Part shown: piece after piece, positions 10,756-18,371 of the stretch
How the letters are laid out: each line of letters begins with the position of its first letter
Position numbering within the stretch: the first letter of the stretch is position 1
Assembly (NCBI RefSeq): GCF_026240905.1
Contig: NZ_JAPEVI010000003.1
Location: 4,528,501-4,592,500 of the forward strand
Reading direction: 5' to 3'
DNA length: 64,000 bases
Source of the DNA: Roseibium salinum
Lineage (GTDB): Bacteria > Pseudomonadota > Alphaproteobacteria > Rhizobiales > Stappiaceae
The notes under the pieces: model-generated
Told to the model about the DNA's origin: nothing
The model's input: the letters and a program-made list of their open reading frames with translations, nothing else
Databases searched by the model: none
Program-made: the position numbers and the translations under genes

Positions 10756-12374
10756 CTCGCAGCTGCACACCCTTTGAGGGCCAGAAGCCCGGAACCTCGG
10801 GACTGCGCAAGAAGACCCGCGTCTTCATGGAGCCCGGCTATGTCGAGACCTTTGTCCAGTCGATCTTCAACGCGATCGGCGGGGCCGGCGGCAAGACGTT
10901 CGTCGTCGGCGGCGACGGGCGGTATTTCAACGCCGAGGCCATTCAGACGATCCTGCGTATCGCCGCTGCCAATGGTGCGGCGCGGGCGATCGTCGGGCAG
11001 AACGGCCTCCTGTCGACGCCGGCTGCGTCCAACCTGATCCGCAAGCGCGAGGCCAATGGCGGGCTGGTCTTGTCGGCAAGCCACAACCCCGGTGGCATCG
11101 ACGAAGATTTCGGCCTGAAATACAACACCGCCAACGGCGGTCCCGCGCCGGAAAACGTCACGGCCGCGATCTACGAGGAGACCACGAGGATCGCGGAATA
11201 TCGCACGCTGGAGAGCGAGGACCTCGATCTTTCGGAGCTCGGCGAAAAAAGTCTCGGCGGCATGACCGTCGAAATCGTCGATCCGGTCACCGACTATGCC
11301 GCCCTGATGCGCGAGCTGTTCGACTTCGACAAGATCCGCGCGCTCATCTCAAGCGGCTTTACCCTGCGCTTCGACGCCATGCATGCGGTCACCGGTCCCT
11401 ATGCCAGGGCCATTCTGGAGGAAGAGCTCGGTGCGCCGGAAGGATCGGTGATGAATGCCGTCCCCTCGGTCGATTTCGGCAAGGGTCACCCGGACCCGAA
11501 CCCGATCTGGGCCAAGCCGCTGGTGGATCTGGTGATGTCAGACGACGGCCCGGACTTTGCCGCCGCGTCCGATGGCGACGGCGACCGCAACATGATCCTC
11601 GGCAGGGGCGTCTACGTGACGCCGTCCGACAGCCTTGCCGTACTCGCCGCCAATGCCCATTTCGCGCCGGGCTACGCCCACGGCCTGGCAGGCGTGGCGC
11701 GGTCGATGCCGACCAGCTCGGCCTGCGACCGGGTGGCCGAGAGGATGGGCATCGCCTGTTACGAAACGCCGACGGGCTGGAAATTCTTCGGCAACCTGCT
11801 CGACGCGGGCCGCGTCACCCTGTGCGGCGAGGAAAGCGCGGGAACCGGATCGGATCATGTGCGGGAAAAGGACGGGCTCTGGGCCGTGCTGCTCTGGCTC
11901 AACATCCTGGCGGAGCGCCGCCTGCCGGTGCGCGATATCCTGGCCGATCACTGGGTCACCTACGGCCGCAACTACTATTCGCGGCACGATTATGAGGCCG
12001 TGAACGCGGATGCCGCGCAGGACATGATGGCCGACCTGACCGAAAGGCTGCCGCAGCTTGCCGGAACACGGGCGGGCAATCTGGTCGTCTCGGCCGCCGA
12101 TCAGTTTTCCTACACCGACCCGGTGGACGGCTCCGTCAGCCGCAACCAGGGCATCCGGATCTGGCTCGAGGGCGGCGGCCGGGGTGTGCTGCGCCTGTCC
12201 GGCACCGGCACGGAAGGGGCAACGCTGCGCATCTACCTGGAACGCTACATGCCGGCGGACGGCGAACTTACCATCGAAACCCAGACGGCCCTGCGCGAGA
12301 TCGCCGAGGCGATCGCAGAAGTGAGCAAGCTGACCGAATACACCGGGCGCACGGCTCCCGATGTCATGACGTGA
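10743..12374 (+). CDS. pgm: Phosphoglucomutase (alpha-D-glucose specific)
   Basis: This 543-residue enzyme interconverts glucose-1-phosphate and glucose-6-phosphate. It thereby links glycogen synthesis (GlgC) and breakdown (GlgP) to central metabolism. The phosphoserine is S113 in SASHNPGG, the metal loop is SDGDGDRN, and the substrate loop is CGEESAGTGSDHVREKDG. The N-terminal PGTSGLRKK is typical. It starts inside the malQ 3' end and is the last gene of the glg operon. The next gene converges after 2 bases, and I see no hairpin terminator. Confidence 0.97.
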   Translation: MSGVTRSCTPFEGQKPGTSGLRKKTRVFMEPGYVETFVQSIFNAIGGAGGKTFVVGGDGRYFNAEAIQTILRIAAANGAARAIVGQNGLLSTPAASNLIRKREANGGLVLSASHNPGGIDEDFGLKYNTANGGPAPENVTAAIYEETTRIAEYRTLESEDLDLSELGEKSLGGMTVEIVDPVTDYAALMRELFDFDKIRALISSGFTLRFDAMHAVTGPYARAILEEELGAPEGSVMNAVPSVDFGKGHPDPNPIWAKPLVDLVMSDDGPDFAAASDGDGDRNMILGRGVYVTPSDSLAVLAANAHFAPGYAHGLAGVARSMPTSSACDRVAERMGIACYETPTGWKFFGNLLDAGRVTLCGEESAGTGSDHVREKDGLWAVLLWLNILAERRLPVRDILADHWVTYGRNYYSRHDYEAVNADAAQDMMADLTERLPQLAGTRAGNLVVSAADQFSYTDPVDGSVSRNQGIRIWLEGGGRGVLRLSGTGTEGATLRIYLERYMPADGELTIETQTALREIAEAIAEVSKLTEYTGRTAPDVMT

Positions 12375-12376
12375 CG

Positions 12377-13093
12377 CTATTCGCCGTCATAGATGTAGCC
12401 GATCCCGCGCACCGTGCGGATGACTGCCGGCTTTTGCGGATTGGTTTCGATCTTGCGGCGGATCCGGGAAATGCGGATGTCGATGCTGCGGTCGAACGGG
12501 TCCCATGACCGGTCATGCGCCCCTTCGAGGATCTGGTCGCGGTTCAGGACGCGGCCGCGGTTGGTCGCGAAGAGCTTGAGCAGGTTGAACTCCATCGCGG
12601 TGAGGGGGATTTCCGTACCGTCCTCGTCGGAAAGTTTGGCAGCGCCAAGGTCCAGCCAGTACTTGCCGAAGCGGAAACGCTGGCGGGCGTCCTCGGCGGA
12701 TGGCTTGCCTTCGGGCGACGGCAACGCCTTGCGGCGCAGCACCGCCTTGATGCGGGCCTCCAGTTCGCGCAGGTCGACGGGCTTGCCGAGATAATCGTCG
12801 GCGCCCATTTCCAGGCCGATGATCCTGTCGACCACGTCGCCGGCGGCGGTCAGCATGATGACCGGCGGGTTCTGATCCGCCTCCAGGCTCCTGAGGACCG
12901 ACAGGCCGCTTTCGCCAGGCATGTTGATGTCGAGCAGGATCAGGTCTGGCATCCCGCCTTCCAGCGAGGCGCGCAGCTCGTCGGCATTGGCCGCCTGCGA
13001 AATCCGGAAGCCCCGCCGTGACAGATATTCCGCCACCATGCCGCGGACTTCCGGTTCGTCGTCACAGACCAGGATGTGTTGTTGCTCGCTCAT
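12377..13093 (-). CDS. OmpR-family response regulator
   Basis: This 238-residue regulator has a receiver domain (about 1-120; acidic pair DDE near 11-13, phospho-acceptor D55 in LILLDINMP, K in GKPV) and a winged-helix DNA-binding domain (about 135-235, ending GIGYIYDGE). Its start overlaps the kinase stop (ATGA at 13090-13093), so it is the cognate output of the hybrid kinase upstream in transcription. It is the last gene of the globin-cyclase-kinase-regulator operon. The target promoters cannot be read from the sequence. Confidence 0.93.
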   Translation of the reverse strand: MSEQQHILVCDDEPEVRGMVAEYLSRRGFRISQAANADELRASLEGGMPDLILLDINMPGESGLSVLRSLEADQNPPVIMLTAAGDVVDRIIGLEMGADDYLGKPVDLRELEARIKAVLRRKALPSPEGKPSAEDARQRFRFGKYWLDLGAAKLSDEDGTEIPLTAMEFNLLKLFATNRGRVLNRDQILEGAHDRSWDPFDRSIDIRISRIRRKIETNPQKPAVIRTVRGIGYIYDGE

Positions 13094-15027
13094 TTGTGCC
13101 CCCCGCCGCGTGCATGCTCCAGCATTCGCTGCGCCAGGGCGCGCAGTTCGGACGGGGCGATCGGTTTTTCAAGGTAAGGCCTGTCGGCACTGTCGAGGAA
13201 ACCGCGTGCGGACGGGCTCATCGTGTCGCCGGTGACGAAGCCGACCCTGTCGGCCATCTCGGGCAGGTCCCGTGCGATGATCTCGTAGAACCCGCGGCCG
13301 CCGATCCCGGGCATGTTGAGGTCGCTCAGGATCAGGGCATACGCCTGCTTGCGGGCGAGCGACAGGGCGGTTTCCACCGATTGGGCATAATCGACCCGGT
13401 ATCCGTCACGTTGCAGGATTTCCCGGATCAGGTCAGCGACATCGGCCTCGTCGTCGACGACGAGGACGCGCGTGGCAGATACTGCGCCGGCTTCGGACTG
13501 GCTCAGGCTGTCCGCAGCAGTTTGCAGCGACGATACCGGTAGCCGCAGCACGAATGTCGCGCCCTTGCCGGGCGCGGACTCCAAGCGGATCTGGCCGTTA
13601 TGCGACGTGATCACGCGGTGGCAGAATGCGAGGCCGATTCCGGTACCCTGGCCGACCTCCTTGGTGGTGAACAGCGGGTCGAAGATACGGCTGCGGATAG
13701 ATGAGGGCACACCAGGACCGTTGTCGCTGACGCGCAGCTCGATCATGCCCGCCGCCTTGTCGAACGTCGATGATATGGTGATCCGGTCGCCGGTTCCCGA
13801 TGCGGCGATCGCCTGATCGGCATTGGTGATGAGATTGATCAGCACCTGGACGAGCTGGTCCGCATCGCCCTGGATCGACGGAAGGTTGCGCGCAAGGTCG
13901 ATCTCGACGGAAGCCTTCAGGCCGCTTGCACCGTTGCGCAGCGCTTCGATCGCGATCTCGATGGTTTCCTCAAGGTCCATCGGCGCGAGCCGCGCCGGCT
14001 GCTGCCGTGCCATTGCAAGAAACGACTTCACGATCCGCGCACAGCGTTCGGCGGCTTCGGAGATCTTCTCGAGCCGGCGCAGGACCTCGGGATCCGCCGT
14101 CTCCTCGCGCATCATCAGCGCGTGGCCGACAACGACCGACAGCGGATTGTTGAGTTCGTGCGCGACGCCGGCGAGTAGCTCGCCGAGCGCGGACATCTTC
14201 TCGGCCTGGAAGATCTGCTCGCGCTGTTCGGCGAGCTTCTTCTGCATCTCCACTTCCCGGGACATGTCGACCGTACTGGAGACCACGACCTCCTCGCCGC
14301 GATAGTCGATCACCCTTGCCGAGACGGCGCAGGGGAAGGTCGATCCGTTCGGCCGTACGCCGGTCACCAGCATGTCGTCGACCCTGCCGTCCGGCAGAAG
14401 CGCGGTGACGAAATCCGCCCGTTCCTCCCGGCTGGCGAAATGCTCCTGCGAATTGTGCGTGGTGCCGAGAAGCTCTGTGGCGGCGGGCGAGCGATAGATG
14501 ATGTGCCCGTCGCCGATCCGCGACATGACGACATTGGCCGGGCAGGCCTCCAGCACCTTGCGCAGGAGGATGTCCGCCTGGCGTTCGTGCTCCTCGTACT
14601 GACGCTTGTCGGTGAGGTCCGACTGGGTGACGACGAAACCGCCGACCGGGGTCTGGCGCATGGCGATTTCATGCATGGCGCCGTTGGAAAGTTCGATCTC
14701 CAGGAGCGCTGAGGTGTCGGCGCCGGTCGCAAGCCGGTTTTCCATCCAGCGCAGGCGATCCAGCGTTTCTGAGGAAAGGGCGCCGCGCAGACCGCATTCA
14801 CGCAGGATGAGTTCCCACCCGATTCCCGGTTCCAGCAGGTCGGCAATCAGCGGATTGAGCTCGCGGTAGCCGGCGTTGCAGCGCACCAGCCGCGCTTCCT
14901 CGTCGAAGAGCGCCAAACCTTCCGACATCGCCTCGATGACTTCGCGGAGCATGTCCGGCGAGCTGTCGCCTTGGCGAGGCGGCGTACCGTCCGCCCTGTC
15001 CGCCGGCATGTCGGAACGAAGGATCAT
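13090..15027 (-). CDS. Hybrid sensor histidine kinase, PAS-PAS-HisKA-HATPase-REC
   Basis: This 645-residue protein has no membrane segment and so appears cytosolic. Two PAS-like regions (about 28-145 and 152-265) precede the dimerisation helix, with the phosphorylated H290 in GVAHELNNPLS. The ATPase domain follows (N-box NLITNADQA, DNGPGVP, GTGIGLAF), and a C-terminal receiver carries D569 in LILSDLNMP. A cytosolic PAS sensor fits detection of redox state, a gas or a small ligand. It overlaps both neighbours by 4 bases. The C-terminal receiver may be a phosphate sink or feed the OmpR-type regulator next door. Confidence 0.93.
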   Translation of the reverse strand: MILRSDMPADRADGTPPRQGDSSPDMLREVIEAMSEGLALFDEEARLVRCNAGYRELNPLIADLLEPGIGWELILRECGLRGALSSETLDRLRWMENRLATGADTSALLEIELSNGAMHEIAMRQTPVGGFVVTQSDLTDKRQYEEHERQADILLRKVLEACPANVVMSRIGDGHIIYRSPAATELLGTTHNSQEHFASREERADFVTALLPDGRVDDMLVTGVRPNGSTFPCAVSARVIDYRGEEVVVSSTVDMSREVEMQKKLAEQREQIFQAEKMSALGELLAGVAHELNNPLSVVVGHALMMREETADPEVLRRLEKISEAAERCARIVKSFLAMARQQPARLAPMDLEETIEIAIEALRNGASGLKASVEIDLARNLPSIQGDADQLVQVLINLITNADQAIAASGTGDRITISSTFDKAAGMIELRVSDNGPGVPSSIRSRIFDPLFTTKEVGQGTGIGLAFCHRVITSHNGQIRLESAPGKGATFVLRLPVSSLQTAADSLSQSEAGAVSATRVLVVDDEADVADLIREILQRDGYRVDYAQSVETALSLARKQAYALILSDLNMPGIGGRGFYEIIARDLPEMADRVGFVTGDTMSPSARGFLDSADRPYLEKPIAPSELRALAQRMLEHARGGGHK

Positions 15028-16085
15028 GACTGCGACCCGTAGGTTTGCGGCTGGTCGGCGACGGCCTCCATGCGGAAGATCTCGGTTTCAGTGCCGCCGA
15101 CAAGCTCACGTGGGCCCATCGATATGCGATTGAACTTCGCTTCGACCAGTTGAGCGATCTCGCCGTCAGCGGCAACACTCATCGGTCCGGCGTGTCCGCG
15201 AATGCGCAGGGCCCGCGTCACGGCCGGGCCGAAGACGTCGTAGATGTATTTCTGCACGCCGACCACGGAGCCGATCACCGCTCCGGTGGAGATGCCGATG
15301 CGGCACTGCCACTGGACCGGATGGCTGCCATTGCGTTGCTTGAGGTAGCGCAGGAAACGGATGGCGGCGTTCGCCACGGACATGGCGTGATCGGGAGCGG
15401 CATCCGGCATGCCGGAGACGGTGATATAGGCATCGCCGATCGTCTTGATGCGTTCGCAGCCGAACTGTTCGCCGATCCGGTCGAAGGCGCTGTAGATGTC
15501 GTTGAGTTCGCTGACGATGACGCCCGGATCGAGTGTGGCGACCATGTCGCCGAAGCCGCAGAAATCGAGCGTGAGGACCGACACAGGGTCGTAGAGTCGG
15601 GGCGTGACCACGCCGAAGGTCTTGTATTCCTCGTAGACCGACCGCGGCATCATGTTGAGCAGGAGCTTTTCCACCTGCTCCTTTTCCCGCTTGAGCTCGC
15701 GGGTGTTGCGTTCGACCATCATGGAATAGGAATCGATCATCGACTCAAGTTCCTTGATACGGGTGATGTTCTGGCACACCAGCACCGCGATGCGCTCGCC
15801 GCCGTCGAGGGCGCGGTTGAAGTCCATCGCCACCGTCATCGTGCGGCGCTTGACCTTGAAGGTCGTCTCGGTCGCAAACCGTCCCCCGTCGGAGAGGGCC
15901 TCGCGCAGCGCCTCCGGGTCCAGGGAGCTGAAGAAATCCGTGAGCCGGGCATCGGCATCCGGTTCGCCGAACCATTCCGCGAAGGTGTCGTTGTGAAAGC
16001 GGAACTTGAATTCCTTCAGATCAAGCAGGGCGACACCGACGCCGATGGCGCGCAACAGTTGTTCGTTGATGGCTTCAATCGACAT
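15024..16085 (-). CDS. PAS-linked class III adenylate/guanylate cyclase
   Basis: This 353-residue cytosolic protein has an N-terminal PAS-like domain (about 8-108), a charged coiled-coil helix (about 110-150, ending LLLNMMPRSV) and a class III cyclase domain (about 165-345). The PAS plus signalling helix resembles the HNOBA segment of soluble guanylate cyclase. Metal aspartates D174 and D218 are present, and K214 and D283 occupy the positions that specify ATP. The transition-state Asn is replaced by T290, while R294 is kept. It sits between a truncated globin gene and a histidine kinase gene, so haem-based control of cyclic nucleotide synthesis is inferred. Confidence 0.9.
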   Translation of the reverse strand: MSIEAINEQLLRAIGVGVALLDLKEFKFRFHNDTFAEWFGEPDADARLTDFFSSLDPEALREALSDGGRFATETTFKVKRRTMTVAMDFNRALDGGERIAVLVCQNITRIKELESMIDSYSMMVERNTRELKREKEQVEKLLLNMMPRSVYEEYKTFGVVTPRLYDPVSVLTLDFCGFGDMVATLDPGVIVSELNDIYSAFDRIGEQFGCERIKTIGDAYITVSGMPDAAPDHAMSVANAAIRFLRYLKQRNGSHPVQWQCRIGISTGAVIGSVVGVQKYIYDVFGPAVTRALRIRGHAGPMSVAADGEIAQLVEAKFNRISMGPRELVGGTETEIFRMEAVADQPQTYGSQS

Positions 16086-16088
16086 GAT

Positions 16089-16445
16089 CTACACCACGAT
16101 CAGCTTGCGGCGTTGTTCGAAACCCTGCACGACCGTCTCGACATCCTGAGGCGTCATTCCATGGTCGGTCAGCGTTTCGGCGAGGATCTCCGACAGCCTG
16201 TCGAAGTGACGGGTATGTATCTCCAGGTGATGGTGCATCCTGGAAATTTGTTCGTCCGTGTACGAGGCGGGACCGCCGAGCAGCGAGGAGATGAATTTTG
16301 TCTGGTGATCGACGATGCGTGCCATGTCGACATCGTCGAAGAACGGACCGATGTCGTCGTCGTCAAGCAGCCGGTTATAAAGATCGAGTACGATGCGGCT
16401 GACTTTCGAGAAGCCGCCATACTTCTGGAAAAGCGTCTGTTCCAT
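16089..16445 (-). CDS. Group I truncated haemoglobin
   Basis: This 118-residue protein has the two-over-two globin pattern: the N-terminal KYGGFSKVSRIV helix, a distal B10 tyrosine (Y23), CD1 phenylalanine (F35/F36), and a proximal histidine in the MHHHLEIH stretch (about H71). Such globins bind O2 or NO. The open frame extends upstream to 16625, but that extension is low-complexity. The ATG at 16445 with AGGAA just before it gives the family start. It is the first gene of an operon with the cyclase (3-base gap), kinase and regulator, which suggests a sensor rather than a storage role. Confidence 0.9.
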   Translation of the reverse strand: MEQTLFQKYGGFSKVSRIVLDLYNRLLDDDDIGPFFDDVDMARIVDHQTKFISSLLGGPASYTDEQISRMHHHLEIHTRHFDRLSEILAETLTDHGMTPQDVETVVQGFEQRRKLIVV

Positions 16446-16683
16446 TTCCTGTACCTGCCTAGCCCGGACCGGTGCACTGAGGCTGCCCCGGTCTCCCCTC
16501 TCCAATGCAGGAAAATCTTGCCCCACGCGTGCGGTGGGAGGCAAGCGGAAAGCGGAGAAATCCGGGATTCTGGCTCCGTCCTGGCGATGATGAGGGTAAT
16601 TGAATTGATGCCCCACGACCCGCATCGGTCCTGCCCCTTGAGAACATGTGCGTTCTTCGATCGCTCATGACTAATATCGCCAC

Positions 16684-16798
16684 GTTTCAGGTGCGTTTCG
16701 CAGGGAGGAGGGGAGTGTTTCAAATGTTTCAATCCGGCTGAGGCCCGCGCCGAAACAAATGAAACGCAGCGGGCGGCGCCGCGAAATCCGCCTGAAAC
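16684..16798. repeat. Large imperfect dyad of GTTTC/GAAAC pairs
   Basis: Four paired elements occur: GTTTC at 16684 and 16695 (starts 11 apart), GTTTC at 16717 and 16726 (9 apart), GAAAC at 16752 and 16761 (9 apart), and GAAAT/GAAAC at 16783 and 16794 (11 apart). The outer two pairs and the inner two pairs are mirror images about the same centre, base 16741. Reverse-complementing 16741-16800 aligns well over much of 16682-16741. It lies 50-164 bases upstream of the DUF1127 start, so an operator cluster or a large RNA hairpin is possible. Confidence 0.7.
16751..16766 (+). promoter_or_regulatory. Tandem GAAAC-N4-GAAAC element, DUF1127 gene
   Basis: CGAAACAAATGAAACG lies 81 bases before the ATG at 16848. 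The identical 16-mer occurs in the same orientation relative to the flavin monooxygenase gene (19741-19756, minus strand). Related copies precede the OsmC gene and the MFS gene. Direct repeats at 9-base spacing suggest an activator bound to one face of the DNA. Confidence 0.55.
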
Positions 16799-16847
16799 GC
16801 AAGCTTGCGATCGTCTTGCCATCGGAAAACGAACTTTGGAGAAGACG

Positions 16848-17009
16848 ATGTTGAGTACAGTCAGGAATGTCATACAACGCCAGGTGAAACGGTCCCGTGA
16901 CCGGCGCGCCTACGAAATGTTGCTGATGAGCGAGGATCGGCTGTTCGCCGATATCGGCGTGAGCCGCGACGAGGTGGCAAGGTGCATCCGCAATTCACGC
17001 TACCTGTAA
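16848..17009 (+). CDS. DUF1127 small protein
   Basis: This 53-residue basic protein is too short for many gene finders. It begins MLSTVRNVIQRQVKRSRD and carries the DUF1127 core (LLMSEDRLFADIGVSRDEVARC). Small DUF1127 proteins in alphaproteobacteria are linked to RNA-binding and to phosphate, carbon and stress responses; a role here is inference. A GGAGAAG ribosome site precedes the ATG, and a strong hairpin terminator follows at 17038. It stands alone behind a complex promoter with tandem GAAAC elements. Confidence 0.85.
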   Translation: MLSTVRNVIQRQVKRSRDRRAYEMLLMSEDRLFADIGVSRDEVARCIRNSRYL

Positions 17010-17037
17010 CGAGGGGGTTTCCTCCCGTTCATCAACG

Positions 17038-17061
17038 GCCCGCCGGCAACGGCGGGCTTTT
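17038..17061 (+). terminator. Rho-independent terminator after DUF1127 gene
   Basis: GCCCGCCG and CGGCGGGC form a perfect 8-base stem with a GCAA tetraloop, followed by TTTT. It starts 28 bases after the stop codon. Confidence 0.85.
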
Positions 17062-17070
17062 GTCGTTGTC

Positions 17071-17145
17071 AGGGTATGGTCCTGTAATATTGAACGCGCA
17101 GCCGTTTTGGCGTCCAGTGCATTCAATTTTACGGGGCCATACCCT
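17071..17145. repeat. Inverted copies of a 24-bp repeat
   Basis: An arm at 17071-17094 (AGGGTATGGTCCTGTAATAT plus TGAA) is inverted at 17122-17145 (TTCAATTTTACGGGGCCATA plus CCCT) with a few mismatches. The right arm recurs with 23 of 24 identities and the same orientation at 43781-43804. No gene covers this stretch. It could be a regulator binding site pair, a bidirectional terminator or a mobile-repeat relic. Confidence 0.65.
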
Positions 17146-17210
17146 CGGGCGCTTGCCGGTGCCATTCCTGCATCCGTCGGAACGCATCCCGGAACTGCCC
17201 GCCTGCCTCC

Positions 17211-18371
17211 TCACGCGGCCTGTAGGCCGCGTTCGAAGGCGGACTGCATCCACTCCTGCTCCTGCTTCATGACGGCGTTGAGCCGCTTGTGCAGGGTCTT
17301 CAACTCTTCAAGGCTCCAGCTGAGCGAGGCAATCGTGTCGGTGACCTCGAACAGCTCCCGTGCGAGTACGTCGCGTGCTTCCTGGTAGCGGTCGAGCGTG
17401 CCGCCGGCGATTGCGCGCGCAAGGATTTCGGCGTCCCGCAAGGCATCCGTCATGCCGTGGGCCGTCAGAGGATCCTTGAAATGGCTCGCGTCGCCGACCA
17501 GGGTCCAGCCGGGACCGGTGGCCCGGCGCATGTGACCTTTCTGGCCGGGAAAGCCGATCGGCCGCGAGGAAAGCGTTGCGCCGGCAAGCGCCTCGCGAAG
17601 CTCCGGGAAGCTGGCCGCCACGGCGAGCAGCCCTTCTTCCAGCGAACCGCGCATGCCGGAAAGATAACGCTCGCGCGGGACCCCGACAAAGACGCATGTC
17701 TGGCCGTCATTGGTCGGTATGACGCCGGCCGCTAGGCCCGGTACGAAATACGAGCGGTTGCCGCGATGTTCCATGCCGTCGAAATAGCCGTAGACGAACG
17801 ACGTCGCGTTGCGGGAATGTCGTTGGATCTCGGCATCGGCAAAACGTGCCACGGACGAGCGCCGCCCGTCGGCACCGATCACGATATCGCCCGTCACGGA
17901 GAACGTTCCCCCGCCTCCAGCGCCGGCGAGGATGCCGCGTACCCGGTCGTCGGGGCCATGTAGCAGTCCCCGGCAGGACAGGCCGTAGCGTGCGTCGACA
18001 CCTGCCTCGATGGCCGCGTCCGCGAGGACGCGGTCGATGACATAGCGGCGGGGTGCATAGAGCGCGTCGACGCCGTGCAGCGGCTTGATTTCGAATTCGA
18101 TCGCCTCGTCTCCATAGAGATAGGCAGCGGTGCGGATGGGCGGCGTGCCGGCGTGCCTGATCCGGTCGAGCACGCCCCATGAACCGAGCTGCATCACGGC
18201 GCCGCGCATCAGCGCGTGCGTGGAGAGCGTGTCGCTTCCATGCGCGCTGCTGTCGATCATCAATACCCGCGCGCCCTGACGGGCGAGCAGCATGGCGGTG
18301 GCAGCGCCTGCGCAGCGCGCGCCGACGACGATGGCGTCATAGTGCTTGGAGAATGTCCCATTGAGCGGCAT
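17211..18371 (-). CDS. FAD-dependent oxidoreductase (geranylgeranyl reductase/monooxygenase-like)
   Basis: The 386-residue protein has an N-terminal FAD-binding Rossmann motif (VVGARCAGAATAMLLARQGA), a central IGADGRRSSVARF segment matching the DG motif of group A flavoprotein monooxygenases, and GDASHFKDPLTAHGMTDAL, which binds the FAD phosphate. The substrate cannot be predicted. It overlaps the upstream flavin monooxygenase gene by 35 bases, so the pair is one transcription unit probably acting in a shared pathway. The GAAAC-type promoter in front of the pair would control both. Confidence 0.85.
   Translation of the reverse strand: MPLNGTFSKHYDAIVVGARCAGAATAMLLARQGARVLMIDSSAHGSDTLSTHALMRGAVMQLGSWGVLDRIRHAGTPPIRTAAYLYGDEAIEFEIKPLHGVDALYAPRRYVIDRVLADAAIEAGVDARYGLSCRGLLHGPDDRVRGILAGAGGGGTFSVTGDIVIGADGRRSSVARFADAEIQRHSRNATSFVYGYFDGMEHRGNRSYFVPGLAAGVIPTNDGQTCVFVGVPRERYLSGMRGSLEEGLLAVAASFPELREALAGATLSSRPIGFPGQKGHMRRATGPGWTLVGDASHFKDPLTAHGMTDALRDAEILARAIAGGTLDRYQEARDVLARELFEVTDTIASLSWSLEELKTLHKRLNAVMKQEQEWMQSAFERGLQAA

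Larger units (their letters stand above)
16446..16847. other. Divergent intergenic region, globin operon / DUF1127 gene
   Basis: This 400-base gene-free stretch must hold both promoters. Its right half (16684-16798) carries an array of GTTTC/GAAAC pairs arranged as a large dyad, described separately. The left half contains no motif I recognise. Open frames crossing it are shadows or the spurious 5' extension of the globin frame. Confidence 0.6.

Noticed and set aside
9184..10770. 528-residue minus-strand frame opposite malQ
   Set aside because: Antisense shadow; malQ catalytic motifs are intact on the plus strand.
16446..16625. N-terminal extension of the truncated haemoglobin to 178 residues
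   Set aside because: Composition is random-like, and a ribosome site plus family start are found at 16445.
15045..16670. 541-residue plus-strand frame opposite the cyclase and globin genes
   Set aside because: Antisense shadow of coding sequence with His/Asp-rich low-complexity composition. The opposite strand has coherent domains.
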